A program made the position numbers and the translations under genes. Positions 34,445-42,703 of a DNA stretch of 64,000 bases are shown here, piece after piece (within the stretch, counting starts at the first letter, position 1; every line of letters begins with the position of its first letter). Source of the DNA: an uncultured Eubacteriales bacterium (GTDB lineage: Bacteria > Bacillota > Clostridia > Oscillospirales > CAG-272); contig CAJUIQ010000003.1 of assembly GCA_910586545.1 (NCBI GenBank), positions 1 to 64,000 on the forward strand, read 5' to 3'. Below the pieces are notes generated by a model. It was not told the DNA's origin, did no database searches, and was given only the letters and a program-made list of their open reading frames with translations.

Positions 34445-35632
34445 TTATTCCAAAAGTCCCTGCACCAAGGCGGGAACCTTTGCGTAGTCCTCCTCGTCCG
34501 GATTCCAAAGAGACTTCACTTCATTTTCCACAACAGCAAAACCCGCGTCTGCCAGCTTTTCCTTCAGAATTTTCACACACTCGCCGCTCCAGCCGTAGCA
34601 GCCGAACGCGGCGGCCTTTTTGTTTTTAAACTTCAGCGACTTGACAAAAGCAAGCCATCCTGTTACGGAACAAAGAATGTCATTTCCCTCTGTAGGGGAT
34701 CCGACAGCAATGGCCTTAGACTTAAAAATCTCCGTCATCACTTCGGTCTTATCCGACTTGGAAACATTGAAGATTTTAACTACCGTATCCGGGCTTTGTC
34801 TGGAAATTTCCTTTGCAATCGCGTGGGCAATCTTCGCGGTTCCATCCCACATGGTGTCATAACAAACGGTTATTTGATTTTCCTGATACGTATCTGCCCA
34901 AGCCGCGTATTTCTCTACGATCTGCATGGGATTTTCTCTCCATATGACTCCGTGACTAGGCGCAATCATATCAATGGGCAGTCCCATCTCCAAAATTTCC
35001 GGAATTTTTTTAGCCACCAATGGTGCATACGGATGCAGAATATTTGCAAAATACTTCATTGCCTCCCGCATCAACAGGCACTGATCCGCTTTGTCGTTAT
35101 ACAACTCCTCCACTGCAAAATGCTGTCCAAAGGCGTCGTTAGAGAACAGGATATTGTCCTCTGTCATATATGTTGCCATGGAGTCCGGCCAATGGAGCAT
35201 ACGCATTTCTACGAAAATCAGCTTTTTCCCGCCGCCGATATCCAAGGTATCCCCCGTTTTGACCACACGGAAATTCCATCCCCGCTTGCCATATTGACCT
35301 TCCAGACTCTTTACCGCATTGGCCGTGCAGTAAATAGGCGTGTCTGGAATCTCGTCCATGAGGGCTGTAAGCGCGCCGGAGTGATCCACCTCACCATGGT
35401 TTGCAATAATATAGTCGATTTTGTTCAAATCGATTTCTTTTTTTAAATTCTCCACAAATTCAAACCGATGGGGCGCCCAGACCGTATCAATCAGAACAGT
35501 CTTTTCCTCTTCAATGAGATACGCATTCTGGCTGGAACCATGGGCAATAGTATAGTCATCTCCGTGGAAAGTCTGCAATTCCCAATCAATATATCCCACC
35601 CAGCTTACATTATTTTTGATTTGACGTTTCAT
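34445..35632 (-). CDS. fprA: A-type flavodiiron protein (FprA, O2/NO reductase)
   Basis: Cytoplasmic flavodiiron protein of 395 residues that reduces O2 to water (or NO to N2O) in strict anaerobes. The N-terminal beta-lactamase-like diiron domain has HGEVDHSGAL near 80-89 (ligands H, E, D, H), MLHWPDSM (about 145-152) and FSNDAFGQHF (about 164-173), then SHGVIWR. The C-terminal flavodoxin domain begins CYDTMWDGTAKIAHAIA near 259 (FMN phosphate loop) and continues with GSPTEGNDIL. No rubredoxin is fused or adjacent, so electrons come from a rubredoxin elsewhere. It is a single gene and a marker of an anaerobe that meets oxygen. Start ATG at 35632 has AAGGACTGTTACACG before it. Confidence 0.95.
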   Translation of the reverse strand: MKRQIKNNVSWVGYIDWELQTFHGDDYTIAHGSSQNAYLIEEEKTVLIDTVWAPHRFEFVENLKKEIDLNKIDYIIANHGEVDHSGALTALMDEIPDTPIYCTANAVKSLEGQYGKRGWNFRVVKTGDTLDIGGGKKLIFVEMRMLHWPDSMATYMTEDNILFSNDAFGQHFAVEELYNDKADQCLLMREAMKYFANILHPYAPLVAKKIPEILEMGLPIDMIAPSHGVIWRENPMQIVEKYAAWADTYQENQITVCYDTMWDGTAKIAHAIAKEISRQSPDTVVKIFNVSKSDKTEVMTEIFKSKAIAVGSPTEGNDILCSVTGWLAFVKSLKFKNKKAAAFGCYGWSGECVKILKEKLADAGFAVVENEVKSLWNPDEEDYAKVPALVQGLLE

Positions 35633-35759
35633 CGTGTAACAGTCCTTTCTTATTACAAATCTTGCATAGTTTCATACATCGGCTTTTATTTTTCCATTCA
35701 GGAAGTCTATGCGCACCGCAAACAACGGCTGCCCTCCCAAAGTCACCTCAAATTTTAAA

Positions 35760-36185
35760 TCAACCAAAAACCTTTTCCCGCAGAATTGCAACCGCCTGAG
35801 ATGGATCGCTCACTCCGGATACTGCCTGTTCCATAGGGCAAGGGCCGTCTCCCTTTCGATTGACAATCCTTTCCGTAATGGTTTTATAGGAATACTCAAT
35901 GCCGGCCCCTTCCAAAATCGGCACAGCGCCCGCGCTCATTACTTCCCCATACACTGCCCGCGCACCGCCGTATACCGCTAAAAAAGCTGCTGCACGGCCT
36001 ATAATTCGATCTGCAATGACAGCCCCCCGCATATACTTCTCATCTGCACGCAGCCACAACAGCAAAGGACGGATCCCCTTTTCGCGGGAGAGCTCTATTT
36101 CCCTATCAGGCCGCGCCAGCACACAGGTGGCCTCCCCCGTAAGGTGTTCTACAGCATCCGCCAGGATGCTTTTTATTTTTTCCAT
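35760..36185 (-). CDS. DUF1893 family protein
   Basis: Protein of 141 residues of the DUF1893 family, common in anaerobes. Its core motif is the run GGARAVYGEVMSAGAVPILE (about 73-92) after RGAVIADRIIGRAAAF, and the cysteine pair region GDGPCPMEQAVSG (about 116-128). The fold is thought to be related to cytidine-deaminase-like proteins, but no catalytic role is proven. It follows thiI by 12 bp in the regulator-thiI-DUF1893 operon. The Cys, next to a Met-Glu, is the only evident reactive residue. Confidence 0.85.
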   Translation of the reverse strand: MEKIKSILADAVEHLTGEATCVLARPDREIELSREKGIRPLLLWLRADEKYMRGAVIADRIIGRAAAFLAVYGGARAVYGEVMSAGAVPILEGAGIEYSYKTITERIVNRKGDGPCPMEQAVSGVSDPSQAVAILREKVFG

Positions 36186-36197
36186 AATTTTATTATC

Positions 36198-37403
36198 CTA
36201 TACATTTCCAACATCCAAGGGAATCTCTTCAAACTGACGAACCGCCACCGTATACAGGCTTTCCCAAGCTTCCTGCAGCAAAGCGTCCCGATCTAGACGC
36301 GCCTCCTGCTGCATCACCTTGGATAGTTCCGGACGCGTTTTGGGATGTCGGGGTGTAAATACCGTACAGCAGTCCTCATAAGGCAGGATAGATGTGTCAA
36401 AAGTGCCTATCTGACGGGCACGTTCTACGATTTCTTCCTTGTCCAGCCCAATACAGGGGCGAAGCACAGGATACCGGGCCACCTCGTCCGTAACGCAGAT
36501 AGCAGCCATCGTTTGACTGGCTACCTGTCCCAGACTCTCCCCTGTGATCAGCGCCGTACATTCCTTTGCCGCCGCTGTCCGATTGGCAAGTTCCATCATA
36601 AACCGACGCAGCAGCAAGGTAAAATACTCTTCCTCACACGTATCCCGGAGCACCTCTTGGATATGGGTCAAAGAAATTACATGGACCCGGATTTCTCGGC
36701 AATATTCACACAACGCATGAGCCAATTCCAAAACCTTTTCTCTAGCCTGTTCACTGGTGTAGGGATAGCTTTCAAAATGGAGAGCGTCTATATAAAGCCC
36801 TCGCTTGGCCATCATATACCCAGCCACCGGACTGTCGATCCCGCCGGATAAAAGCAGCAGTCCCTTGCCGCCAGATCCCAACGGGATTCCGCCGGCTCCA
36901 CGCTCCTGTCCCGCATGGATATACGCCATTTTGTCCCGGATCTCTACCCGTACAGTAATGTCAGGATGGGTCAAGTCAACGGAAAGCTCCGGCATAGCCT
37001 CCAAAATAACGCCGCCCACTTCAGCGGCGATAGCAGGACTCTTCAGCGGAAACATCTTATCACTGCGCTTGGCCTCGCAGCGAAAGGTCTTATACCCTCG
37101 TAATTTTTCAGGGAGATAGGCCTTTGCCGCCGCAAAAATTGCGTCCATCGTTTTTTCGCAGGCCACCGCTCTGGTTACAGACGCAAATCCAAACACCTTC
37201 TTCACCTGCTGATACATTTGCGTCACATCTTCCGCATCTGTTTGCGGTTCAATATATACAGTGGACTGGGCCCAACGAATCTGAAAATTTCCTATATGCG
37301 CGGCTCTGCGGCGCAGTTCCCGTATCAGCTGGCTTTCAAAGCGAGAACGGTTTGCCCCCTTTAAAATAAGCTCTCCGTATTTGCAAAGAATGACTTCTCT
37401 CAT
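36198..37403 (-). CDS. thiI: tRNA 4-thiouridine synthase ThiI
   Basis: tRNA sulfurtransferase of 401 residues that adenylates U8 and, in many bacteria, also supplies sulfur for thiazole synthesis. Parts: NFLD/ferredoxin-like and THUMP domains (about 1-165) for tRNA binding, then the PP-loop ATPase with LLLSGGIDSPVAGYMM near 182-197. The C-terminal rhodanese domain of enteric ThiI is missing, the normal state in Firmicutes; sulfur then comes from a cysteine desulfurase partner elsewhere. Thiouridine also protects from near-UV light. It lies 23 bp after the winged-helix gene and before DUF1893 in one operon. Confidence 0.95.
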   Translation of the reverse strand: MREVILCKYGELILKGANRSRFESQLIRELRRRAAHIGNFQIRWAQSTVYIEPQTDAEDVTQMYQQVKKVFGFASVTRAVACEKTMDAIFAAAKAYLPEKLRGYKTFRCEAKRSDKMFPLKSPAIAAEVGGVILEAMPELSVDLTHPDITVRVEIRDKMAYIHAGQERGAGGIPLGSGGKGLLLLSGGIDSPVAGYMMAKRGLYIDALHFESYPYTSEQAREKVLELAHALCEYCREIRVHVISLTHIQEVLRDTCEEEYFTLLLRRFMMELANRTAAAKECTALITGESLGQVASQTMAAICVTDEVARYPVLRPCIGLDKEEIVERARQIGTFDTSILPYEDCCTVFTPRHPKTRPELSKVMQQEARLDRDALLQEAWESLYTVAVRQFEEIPLDVGNV

Positions 37404-37426
37404 CGTTTCTTTTCCTCTCTATATGT

Positions 37427-38026
37427 TTACTGAGGGCGGCGGAGAATATATCCCCTGCCTCGCACAGACGTCAATGCGCCTGGGCCGGCGATTTGCTCCA
37501 ATTTCCCCCGCAAATACGCTACATACACCTGACAGGCGTTGTTGCTGCCTTCGGTCCAAAGCAGCCTGGTCAGCGCATCCTTTGCAACCACTTCGCCTAT
37601 TTGGGCATGTAATGCCTGAAACAGTGCATATTCCTTCTCAGTAAGCGAGACGGAGCGCCCACCATAGGTAAGTGTTCTGCTTTTATCATCACATTGATAG
37701 TCTTGCATCTCTATAACGCCGCCGTCCGCCGTAAACAATTCCAGAGCAGCGTTCAAAAACTGCTCTAAATCTAGTGGCCGGGGCAAAGCGACAATCCGCT
37801 CGCTTTGTGGAACCGCTTCATCACAAACCACCAAATATTTTCCCTGCGTTGAAAGATGCGGCAATTTCCCGTCCGCAGGACAAAGCACCGTTCGCGCCGC
37901 GGCGTCTTTAGAAATAGAAAAATATGGATCCAACACAGCGGCAAGCATGTTTTCCATAACAGGACTGTCTGCCTGAATACACACCTGTGGCCGGGAAGTG
38001 CGGGCATGAAATTTTATATCATTCAT
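37427..38026 (-). CDS. Winged-helix (OmpR-type) transcription regulator with degenerate receiver
   Basis: DNA-binding protein of 199 residues. Residues about 105-199 form an OmpR/PhoB-type winged helix: LTYGGRSVSLTEKEYALFQA, QVYVAYLRGKLEQIAG and SVRGRGYIL match the recognition helix and wing. The first 95 residues have a length like a receiver but lack a clear phospho-Asp/Lys pattern, so phosphorylation control is unlikely; no histidine kinase is adjacent. The ATG lies only about 6 bases downstream of a -10 box, which suggests a leaderless mRNA. It is first in an operon with thiI and DUF1893, and is divergent from the PiT gene, which it could control. Targets are inferred from position only. 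Confidence 0.8.
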   Translation of the reverse strand: MNDIKFHARTSRPQVCIQADSPVMENMLAAVLDPYFSISKDAAARTVLCPADGKLPHLSTQGKYLVVCDEAVPQSERIVALPRPLDLEQFLNAALELFTADGGVIEMQDYQCDDKSRTLTYGGRSVSLTEKEYALFQALHAQIGEVVAKDALTRLLWTEGSNNACQVYVAYLRGKLEQIAGPGALTSVRGRGYILRRPQ

Positions 38027-38032
38027 AAGTAT

Positions 38033-38061
38033 ATAATACCTATTTTTTTAAGATTTGTCAA
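38033..38061 (-). promoter_or_regulatory. Promoter of the winged-helix/thiI operon
   Basis: On the minus strand: TTGACA (38061-38056), 17 bases, TATTAT (38038-38033). The start codon is at 38026, so the expected transcription start coincides with the ATG. Confidence 0.7.
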
Positions 38062-38085
38062 CCATGGCAAGGATCGGAGCACACC

Positions 38086-39009
38086 GTGTTTTTCATTTTT
38101 TTAGCCTTTTCTGCCGCAGTGTTTATTAACGGCGCCACCGATGCCGCCAACGCTCTCACAGGGCCTGTTGCCTGCGGCGCTATGAAGCTATCCAAGGCCG
38201 CGCTTCTCGCCGCGGGTATGAATCTGCTTGGTATGCTCACCTTCTCTGCCCTAGCCCCCAGCGTATATGATACCGTATCCGGACTTGCCTCCTTTCCGAG
38301 GGGGACCGGCGCCACTGCTGTAAGCGCCTCTCTGATTGCCGTAGTCCTTTGGGCGGGAGCCGCGTGGATACTAGGAATTCCCACGAGCGAAAGTCATGGT
38401 CTGTTTGCTGCCTTAGCGGGGGCCTCCATGGCCCTTGGAGCGCCGGCACCGGCAGGAACACAGTGGATTAAAGTAGCAGTTGGACTGCTTTTGTCCGTTT
38501 TAGGGGGAGGGCTCAGCGGATATCTCGCGGCACGCGGCCTGCAGTCCAGGCGAAAAAAATATTCCTGGAAAGGCGCTTCTATTTTAGGATGTATTGGAAC
38601 CGCATTTTTGCACGGCGCCCAAGATGGGCAAAAATTTTTGGGACTGATGGGAGCGGCAGGACTCATGACGCGCAGCCGCGGCGCAGTTTTCTGCTGCGCC
38701 GGGCTGATGCTGTGCGGAACGCTGTTTGGCGGTAATCGTATCGTAAAAAAAATGGGACAGGAAATGGCGGACGTAGACGCTTTTTCGGCTGTTTGCGCCG
38801 ATCTGGGCAGCGCCGCCTCTCTATTGGCTATGACCTTTTTCGGATTGCCTGTAAGCACTACCCATGTAAAAATGACTGCTATGGCCTGTGCGGCAGGGGG
38901 TGCTGGCAGACAAACCAACAAAAGCGTGATTCTACAGGTCATTCTTGCCTGGATCACTACCTTCCCAGGCTGTTTTTTATTGGCATATTTCATTACAAAA
39001 TTATTATAA
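38086..39009 (+). CDS. pit: PiT-family inorganic phosphate transporter
   Basis: Cation-coupled phosphate (or phosphate-metal) carrier of 307 residues in the plasma membrane, with about nine to ten hydrophobic segments. The two inverted family signatures are seen: NGATDAANALTG at about residues 14-25 and GLPVSTTHVKM near 259-269. The first signature has Thr where most homologues have Asn or His. Length is at the short end. The start is GTG at 38086 with CGGAGCACACC before it. It is divergent from the winged-helix gene, 59 bp apart, and has no phoU neighbour (often paired in other bacteria). Regulation by the adjacent regulator is possible but not shown. Confidence 0.88.
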   Translation: MFFIFLAFSAAVFINGATDAANALTGPVACGAMKLSKAALLAAGMNLLGMLTFSALAPSVYDTVSGLASFPRGTGATAVSASLIAVVLWAGAAWILGIPTSESHGLFAALAGASMALGAPAPAGTQWIKVAVGLLLSVLGGGLSGYLAARGLQSRRKKYSWKGASILGCIGTAFLHGAQDGQKFLGLMGAAGLMTRSRGAVFCCAGLMLCGTLFGGNRIVKKMGQEMADVDAFSAVCADLGSAASLLAMTFFGLPVSTTHVKMTAMACAAGGAGRQTNKSVILQVILAWITTFPGCFLLAYFITKLL

Positions 39010-39068
39010 ATTAAAAATAATTGTGCAAATATACCAAAAAATGATAAAATGATTCTACAGGACACTTC

Positions 39069-39097
39069 TTGCATAACGGTTTGCATCGTTGTATAAT
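39069..39097 (+). promoter_or_regulatory. Promoter of the EF-G-like gene
   Basis: TTGCAT (39069-39074), 17 bases, TATAAT (39092-39097). The ATG is 116 bases further. Another weak pair (TTGTGC, TAAAAT at 39021-39050, spacer 18) lies upstream. Confidence 0.65.
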
Positions 39098-39212
39098 ATG
39101 TATAACAACATTGGATTTTAACAGAATATTTTTATTCAGCAAATACAAAATTTTCTTCTCTGTTATGCAATGCAGTTCTGCATGAAACTATAGAAAAAGG
39201 AGCACAGCACTT

Positions 39213-41285
39213 ATGTCCGAGATTACAACAAAAAACATCCGAAACGTATGCCTGCTGGGCCACGGCGGCAGCGGCAAAACCTCCCTTGCAGAAGCCATGC
39301 TTTTTTGTGCGGGAGCTATTGACAGAATGGGAAAGGTTACGGAAGGAAATACCGTTACGGATTTTGACGCGGAAGAAACAGCTCGTCACTACTCTATTTC
39401 TCTTTCTACCGCAAATTTTGCATATCATGATATAAAATTTAATTTGCTGGATACGCCGGGATATCCCGACTTTGTTGGGGATGAATTGGAAGGGATTCGG
39501 GCCGCGGACGCCTCTGTCATTCTGGTAGACGCTAAAACCGGACTGGAAGTAGGCACGGAACTTGCCTGGGAATATGCCTGCCGTGAGAAAATTCCCCGGG
39601 TATTTTTTGTAAATAAGTTTGATGATCCTGAAGCAGACTTCGCCAGGGTATTTGAGCAGCTGCGTGCCGCGTTCGGTATTCGTGTCTGTCCCGTACTGGT
39701 TCCCGCAAAAAAGAACGGGGAAATGGTGTTTGTCAATCTGGTGGAACGGATGGCATATACCTACGATGAGCGGGGGAAACGGACGGAAATGCCTATGGAC
39801 AGCGAGCTGTCCGCCATCGTAGATCAATATAGCCAACAATTTAACGAAGCTATCGCCGAAACCAGCGACGTGCTTATGGAAAAGTTTTTTGCGGAAGAAG
39901 AAATTACAAAGGAAGAGGCGGCGGAAGCACTCCATGAGGGAATTATCTCCGGCAGCATCGTTCCCGTATACAGCGGCTCTGTCACGAAGTTATGGGGTGT
40001 GCGGGCGTTGATGACGTCTATCAAAGATTCGTTCCCCAGAGTCACCGCAAAAAAGACGGAACGGATCATGGACGGGGATACGGTAAAACCCTGCGAAATC
40101 GACCCGGAAGGAGACTGCGCTCTGTTCATTTTTAAAACGGTGGCCGATCAGTTTGGAAAGATGTCTCTGTTTAAAGTCATGAACGGGACATTGAAAAAGG
40201 ATGCTCTTTTGACCAACGCACGGACCGGCGCGGTAGAAAAAATCGCTCATATCTACACTTTGCGCGGTAAAAAGCAAACGGAGACAGAAAGTCTTTGCTG
40301 CGGCGATATCGGTATGCTGTCCAAGCTATCCGACACCGCCACCAACGATACGTTGTACAGTAAAATTCCCGTACAATATCAGGGAACTGTTTTTCCAGAT
40401 CCGTATATGACAAAGGCGCTGTCCGCCGCGGCCAAGGGAGATGAAGATAAAATCTCCACCGGTATTGCACGGCTGCTGGAAGAGGATCCCACCCTGCGCT
40501 ACGTAAACAATGCGGAAACCAAGCAGCTTACCCTGTCCGGCATATCGGACATTCATTTGGACGTAGTCCGCTCCCGGCTGAAAAACCGGTATGGTACCAA
40601 AGTAATTTACACGGATCCAAAAATCCCATACCGGGAAACGATCAAAAAATCCGTGCAGGTAGAAGGGAAACACAAAAAGCAATCTGGCGGTTCCGGCCAA
40701 TACGGGCATGTAAAAATCACTTTCTCCCCCGGCGCAGAAGAGGGGCTGACCTTTACGCAATCTGTTGTAGGCGGCACTGTTCCAAAGGGCTTCTACCCTG
40801 CTGTGGAGAAGGGGCTGCTGGAAGCCATGCAGAAGGGCGTGTTGGCAGGATATCCTGTGGTACACCTTGCGGCAGATTTGTTTGACGGTTCCTATCACGC
40901 AGTAGACTCCAACGAAATTTCCTTCAAGCTTGCGGCAAAGCTGGCATACAAAAATGGGCTGCCTCAGGCAAATCCCGTTTTGCTGGAACCGGTGGGGGAG
41001 CTGAAAATCTCCGTTCCCGATTCTATGGTGGGAGACGCGATGGGCGATCTGAATAAACGCCGAGGCCGAGTAATGGGCATGAATCCGGATGAATCCAGAA
41101 ATGGATACACCATTGTGGAAGCAGAAGCTCCCCAAGCAGAACTGCAGGACTATACAATCATTCTGCGGGCAATGACCCAGGGACGCGGCATGTACACCTA
41201 TCGATTCGTACGATATGAGGAAGTACCCGCGTCGGAGGCACAAAAGATTATTGCCGATGCAAAAGCACATGCAGAAGAAGAATAA
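39213..41285 (+). CDS. Elongation factor G-like GTPase (EF-G2 type)
   Basis: Translational GTPase of 690 residues with the five-domain EF-G layout. G1 is GHGGSGKTS (16-24), G3 is DTPGYPDF (80-87) and G4 is NKFD (134-137). In canonical EF-G the G3 motif is DTPGH; here the catalytic His is replaced by Tyr84. This places it in the EF-G-like/FusA2 paralogue group rather than fusA itself, which is usually beside rpsL and rpsG, not seen here. Domain IV keeps the SGGSGQYGHVK and GTVPKGFYPAVEKG stretches. Its role is unsettled: ribosome-dependent GTPase with a special task, or stress-linked factor. It has its own promoter and terminator; it is a single gene. Confidence 0.92.
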   Translation: MSEITTKNIRNVCLLGHGGSGKTSLAEAMLFCAGAIDRMGKVTEGNTVTDFDAEETARHYSISLSTANFAYHDIKFNLLDTPGYPDFVGDELEGIRAADASVILVDAKTGLEVGTELAWEYACREKIPRVFFVNKFDDPEADFARVFEQLRAAFGIRVCPVLVPAKKNGEMVFVNLVERMAYTYDERGKRTEMPMDSELSAIVDQYSQQFNEAIAETSDVLMEKFFAEEEITKEEAAEALHEGIISGSIVPVYSGSVTKLWGVRALMTSIKDSFPRVTAKKTERIMDGDTVKPCEIDPEGDCALFIFKTVADQFGKMSLFKVMNGTLKKDALLTNARTGAVEKIAHIYTLRGKKQTETESLCCGDIGMLSKLSDTATNDTLYSKIPVQYQGTVFPDPYMTKALSAAAKGDEDKISTGIARLLEEDPTLRYVNNAETKQLTLSGISDIHLDVVRSRLKNRYGTKVIYTDPKIPYRETIKKSVQVEGKHKKQSGGSGQYGHVKITFSPGAEEGLTFTQSVVGGTVPKGFYPAVEKGLLEAMQKGVLAGYPVVHLAADLFDGSYHAVDSNEISFKLAAKLAYKNGLPQANPVLLEPVGELKISVPDSMVGDAMGDLNKRRGRVMGMNPDESRNGYTIVEAEAPQAELQDYTIILRAMTQGRGMYTYRFVRYEEVPASEAQKIIADAKAHAEEE

Positions 41286-41318
41286 AAACTCGATTCCCAG
41301 CATGGTCGTTTTTAATGA

Positions 41319-41350
41319 AAACACCCCACGAAATTTTTCGTGGGGTGTTT
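41319..41350 (+). terminator. Terminator of the EF-G-like gene
   Basis: AAACACCCCACGAAA (41319-41333) and TTTCGTGGGGTGTTT (41336-41350), a 15-bp stem with a TT centre and T3 tail. It follows the stop by 33 bases. Confidence 0.85.
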
Positions 41351-41359
41351 CTATACAAA

Positions 41360-41386
41360 GCGCCCGCCGGTATACCCGACGGGCGT
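41360..41386 (-). terminator. Terminator of the sugar ABC ATPase gene
   Basis: GCGCCCG and CGGGCGT arms (41360-41366, 41380-41386) with an inner CGG/CCG stem. On the minus strand it is followed by CTTTG. It is 11 bases after the ATPase gene stop. Confidence 0.65.
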
Positions 41387-41397
41387 TCTTTATACAA

Positions 41398-42510
41398 TTA
41401 GTGAATGATAAAGTGCTCGGTGTCCTTATCGAACAGGTGCACTCTGGACGTGTCGAATGCAACACGGATTACGTCGCCGGCACGTGCTTTGGAACGGCTG
41501 GAAACCCGTGCGATCATGTTCTGTTCTTCGCTTACCAGGTACAGATAAATTTCCGCGCCCATCAGCTCCGTAACTTCTACATCTGTTTCTACGATGCTAT
41601 CCGGCATTGCGGTAAGATACCGTTCTTCGTCATGAATGTCCTCAGGACGGATACCCATGATAACTTCTTTGCCGATATAATCCTTCAGAATAGGATTGCT
41701 TGCCTTTTCAGCAGGCAGCTTGATGGTGTTGGGACCAAAGGAAAGGAAGTACTGTCCCTTCTCTTCTTCCAGCATACACTCAATAAAGTTCATTTGAGGC
41801 GTTCCGATAAAGCCAGCCACAAACAAGTTTACAGGAGAGTCATACAAATTTTGAGGAGTATCTACCTGCTGGATCAAACCGTCTTTCATAACAACGATCC
41901 GGGTAGCCATGGTCATAGCCTCTGTCTGGTCGTGTGTTACGTATACAAAAGTAGTTGCAATTCTCTGGTGAATCTTCGTAAGCTCGGTTCTCATAGTTGC
42001 ACGGAGCTTTGCGTCCAGGTTGGACAGCGGCTCGTCAAGGAGGAATACCATCGGCTTACGTACGATAGCACGGCCCAGCGCAACACGCTGTTTCTGACCA
42101 CCGGACAGGGCCTTCGGCTTTCTGTCCAGAAGGTGCGTGATTTCCAAAATACGAGCGGCCTCTTCCACACGGCGCTTAATTTCTTCCTTAGGTGTTTTGC
42201 GCAGCTTCAGACCAAATGCCATATTGTCAAATACGGTCATATGGGGATACAGCGCGTAGTTCTGGAACACCATTGCGATATCTCTGTCTTTCGGAGCGAC
42301 GTCATTAACCAGCTTTTCACCGATGAACATTTCGCCTTCTGTGATTTCCTCCAGACCTGCGATCATACGCAGTGTTGTCGTCTTACCGCATCCGGAAGGA
42401 CCAACCAGAATCAGAAACTCCTTGTCTTTGATTTCCAGACAAAAGTCAGATACAGCTGTTACACCACCGGGATATTTTTTATAAATATGTTTCAGAGATA
42501 AGCTTGCCAT
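41398..42510 (-). CDS. Sugar ABC transporter ATPase (UgpC/MsmX/MalK type)
   Basis: Cytoplasmic ABC ATPase of 370 residues. Walker A is GPSGCGKTT (37-45), the signature is LSGGQKQRVALGR (about 134-146), Walker B with VFLLDEPLSNLDA (about 154-166), and the C-terminal TOBE/OB domain (about 285-370) with MGIRPEDIHDE is the mark of the multi-sugar family. Enzymes of this group (MsmX in Bacillus) power several carbohydrate importers that lack their own ATPase, so an isolated gene is expected. No permease or binding protein is adjacent; the orphan binding protein at 14278 could be a client, but this is speculation. Start ATG at 42510 follows AGGAGGATGAAT. Confidence 0.96.
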   Translation of the reverse strand: MASLSLKHIYKKYPGGVTAVSDFCLEIKDKEFLILVGPSGCGKTTTLRMIAGLEEITEGEMFIGEKLVNDVAPKDRDIAMVFQNYALYPHMTVFDNMAFGLKLRKTPKEEIKRRVEEAARILEITHLLDRKPKALSGGQKQRVALGRAIVRKPMVFLLDEPLSNLDAKLRATMRTELTKIHQRIATTFVYVTHDQTEAMTMATRIVVMKDGLIQQVDTPQNLYDSPVNLFVAGFIGTPQMNFIECMLEEEKGQYFLSFGPNTIKLPAEKASNPILKDYIGKEVIMGIRPEDIHDEERYLTAMPDSIVETDVEVTELMGAEIYLYLVSEEQNMIARVSSRSKARAGDVIRVAFDTSRVHLFDKDTEHFIIH

Positions 42511-42567
42511 TTATTCATCCTCCTTGGCAGGTTGCATACGGCACTGCCGTAATTTTTTCTAAATTAT

Positions 42568-42596
42568 ATTATATCAGTATTTTTTCCAGATTGGAA
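42568..42596 (-). promoter_or_regulatory. Possible promoter of the ABC ATPase
   Basis: On the minus strand TATAAT (42573-42568) has a TG extension; the -35 (TTCCAA, 42596-42591) is weak. Confidence 0.4.
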
Positions 42597-42703
42597 GAGG
42601 GTTTTCATCCAAAATTCTTTTTCGGCCTTTGTGCATTTTGCTAATCTTGTTCACAAAGATTCCAAAAAACGTACGAATTTCGATTATATTTATTCTAATT
42701 TTA

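Noticed and set aside
37427..38026. Two-component response regulator
   Set aside because: The N-terminus lacks the phospho-Asp and conserved Lys pattern, and no histidine kinase is adjacent.
40326..41465. 379-codon frame opposite the EF-G-like gene
   Set aside because: Shadow of a clear coding gene; composition rich in Cys, His and Phe as in antisense frames.
41215..42501. Long open frame (428 codons) on the + strand opposite the sugar ABC ATPase
   Set aside because: It is antisense to a gene with all ABC motifs, and its translation has no family pattern.
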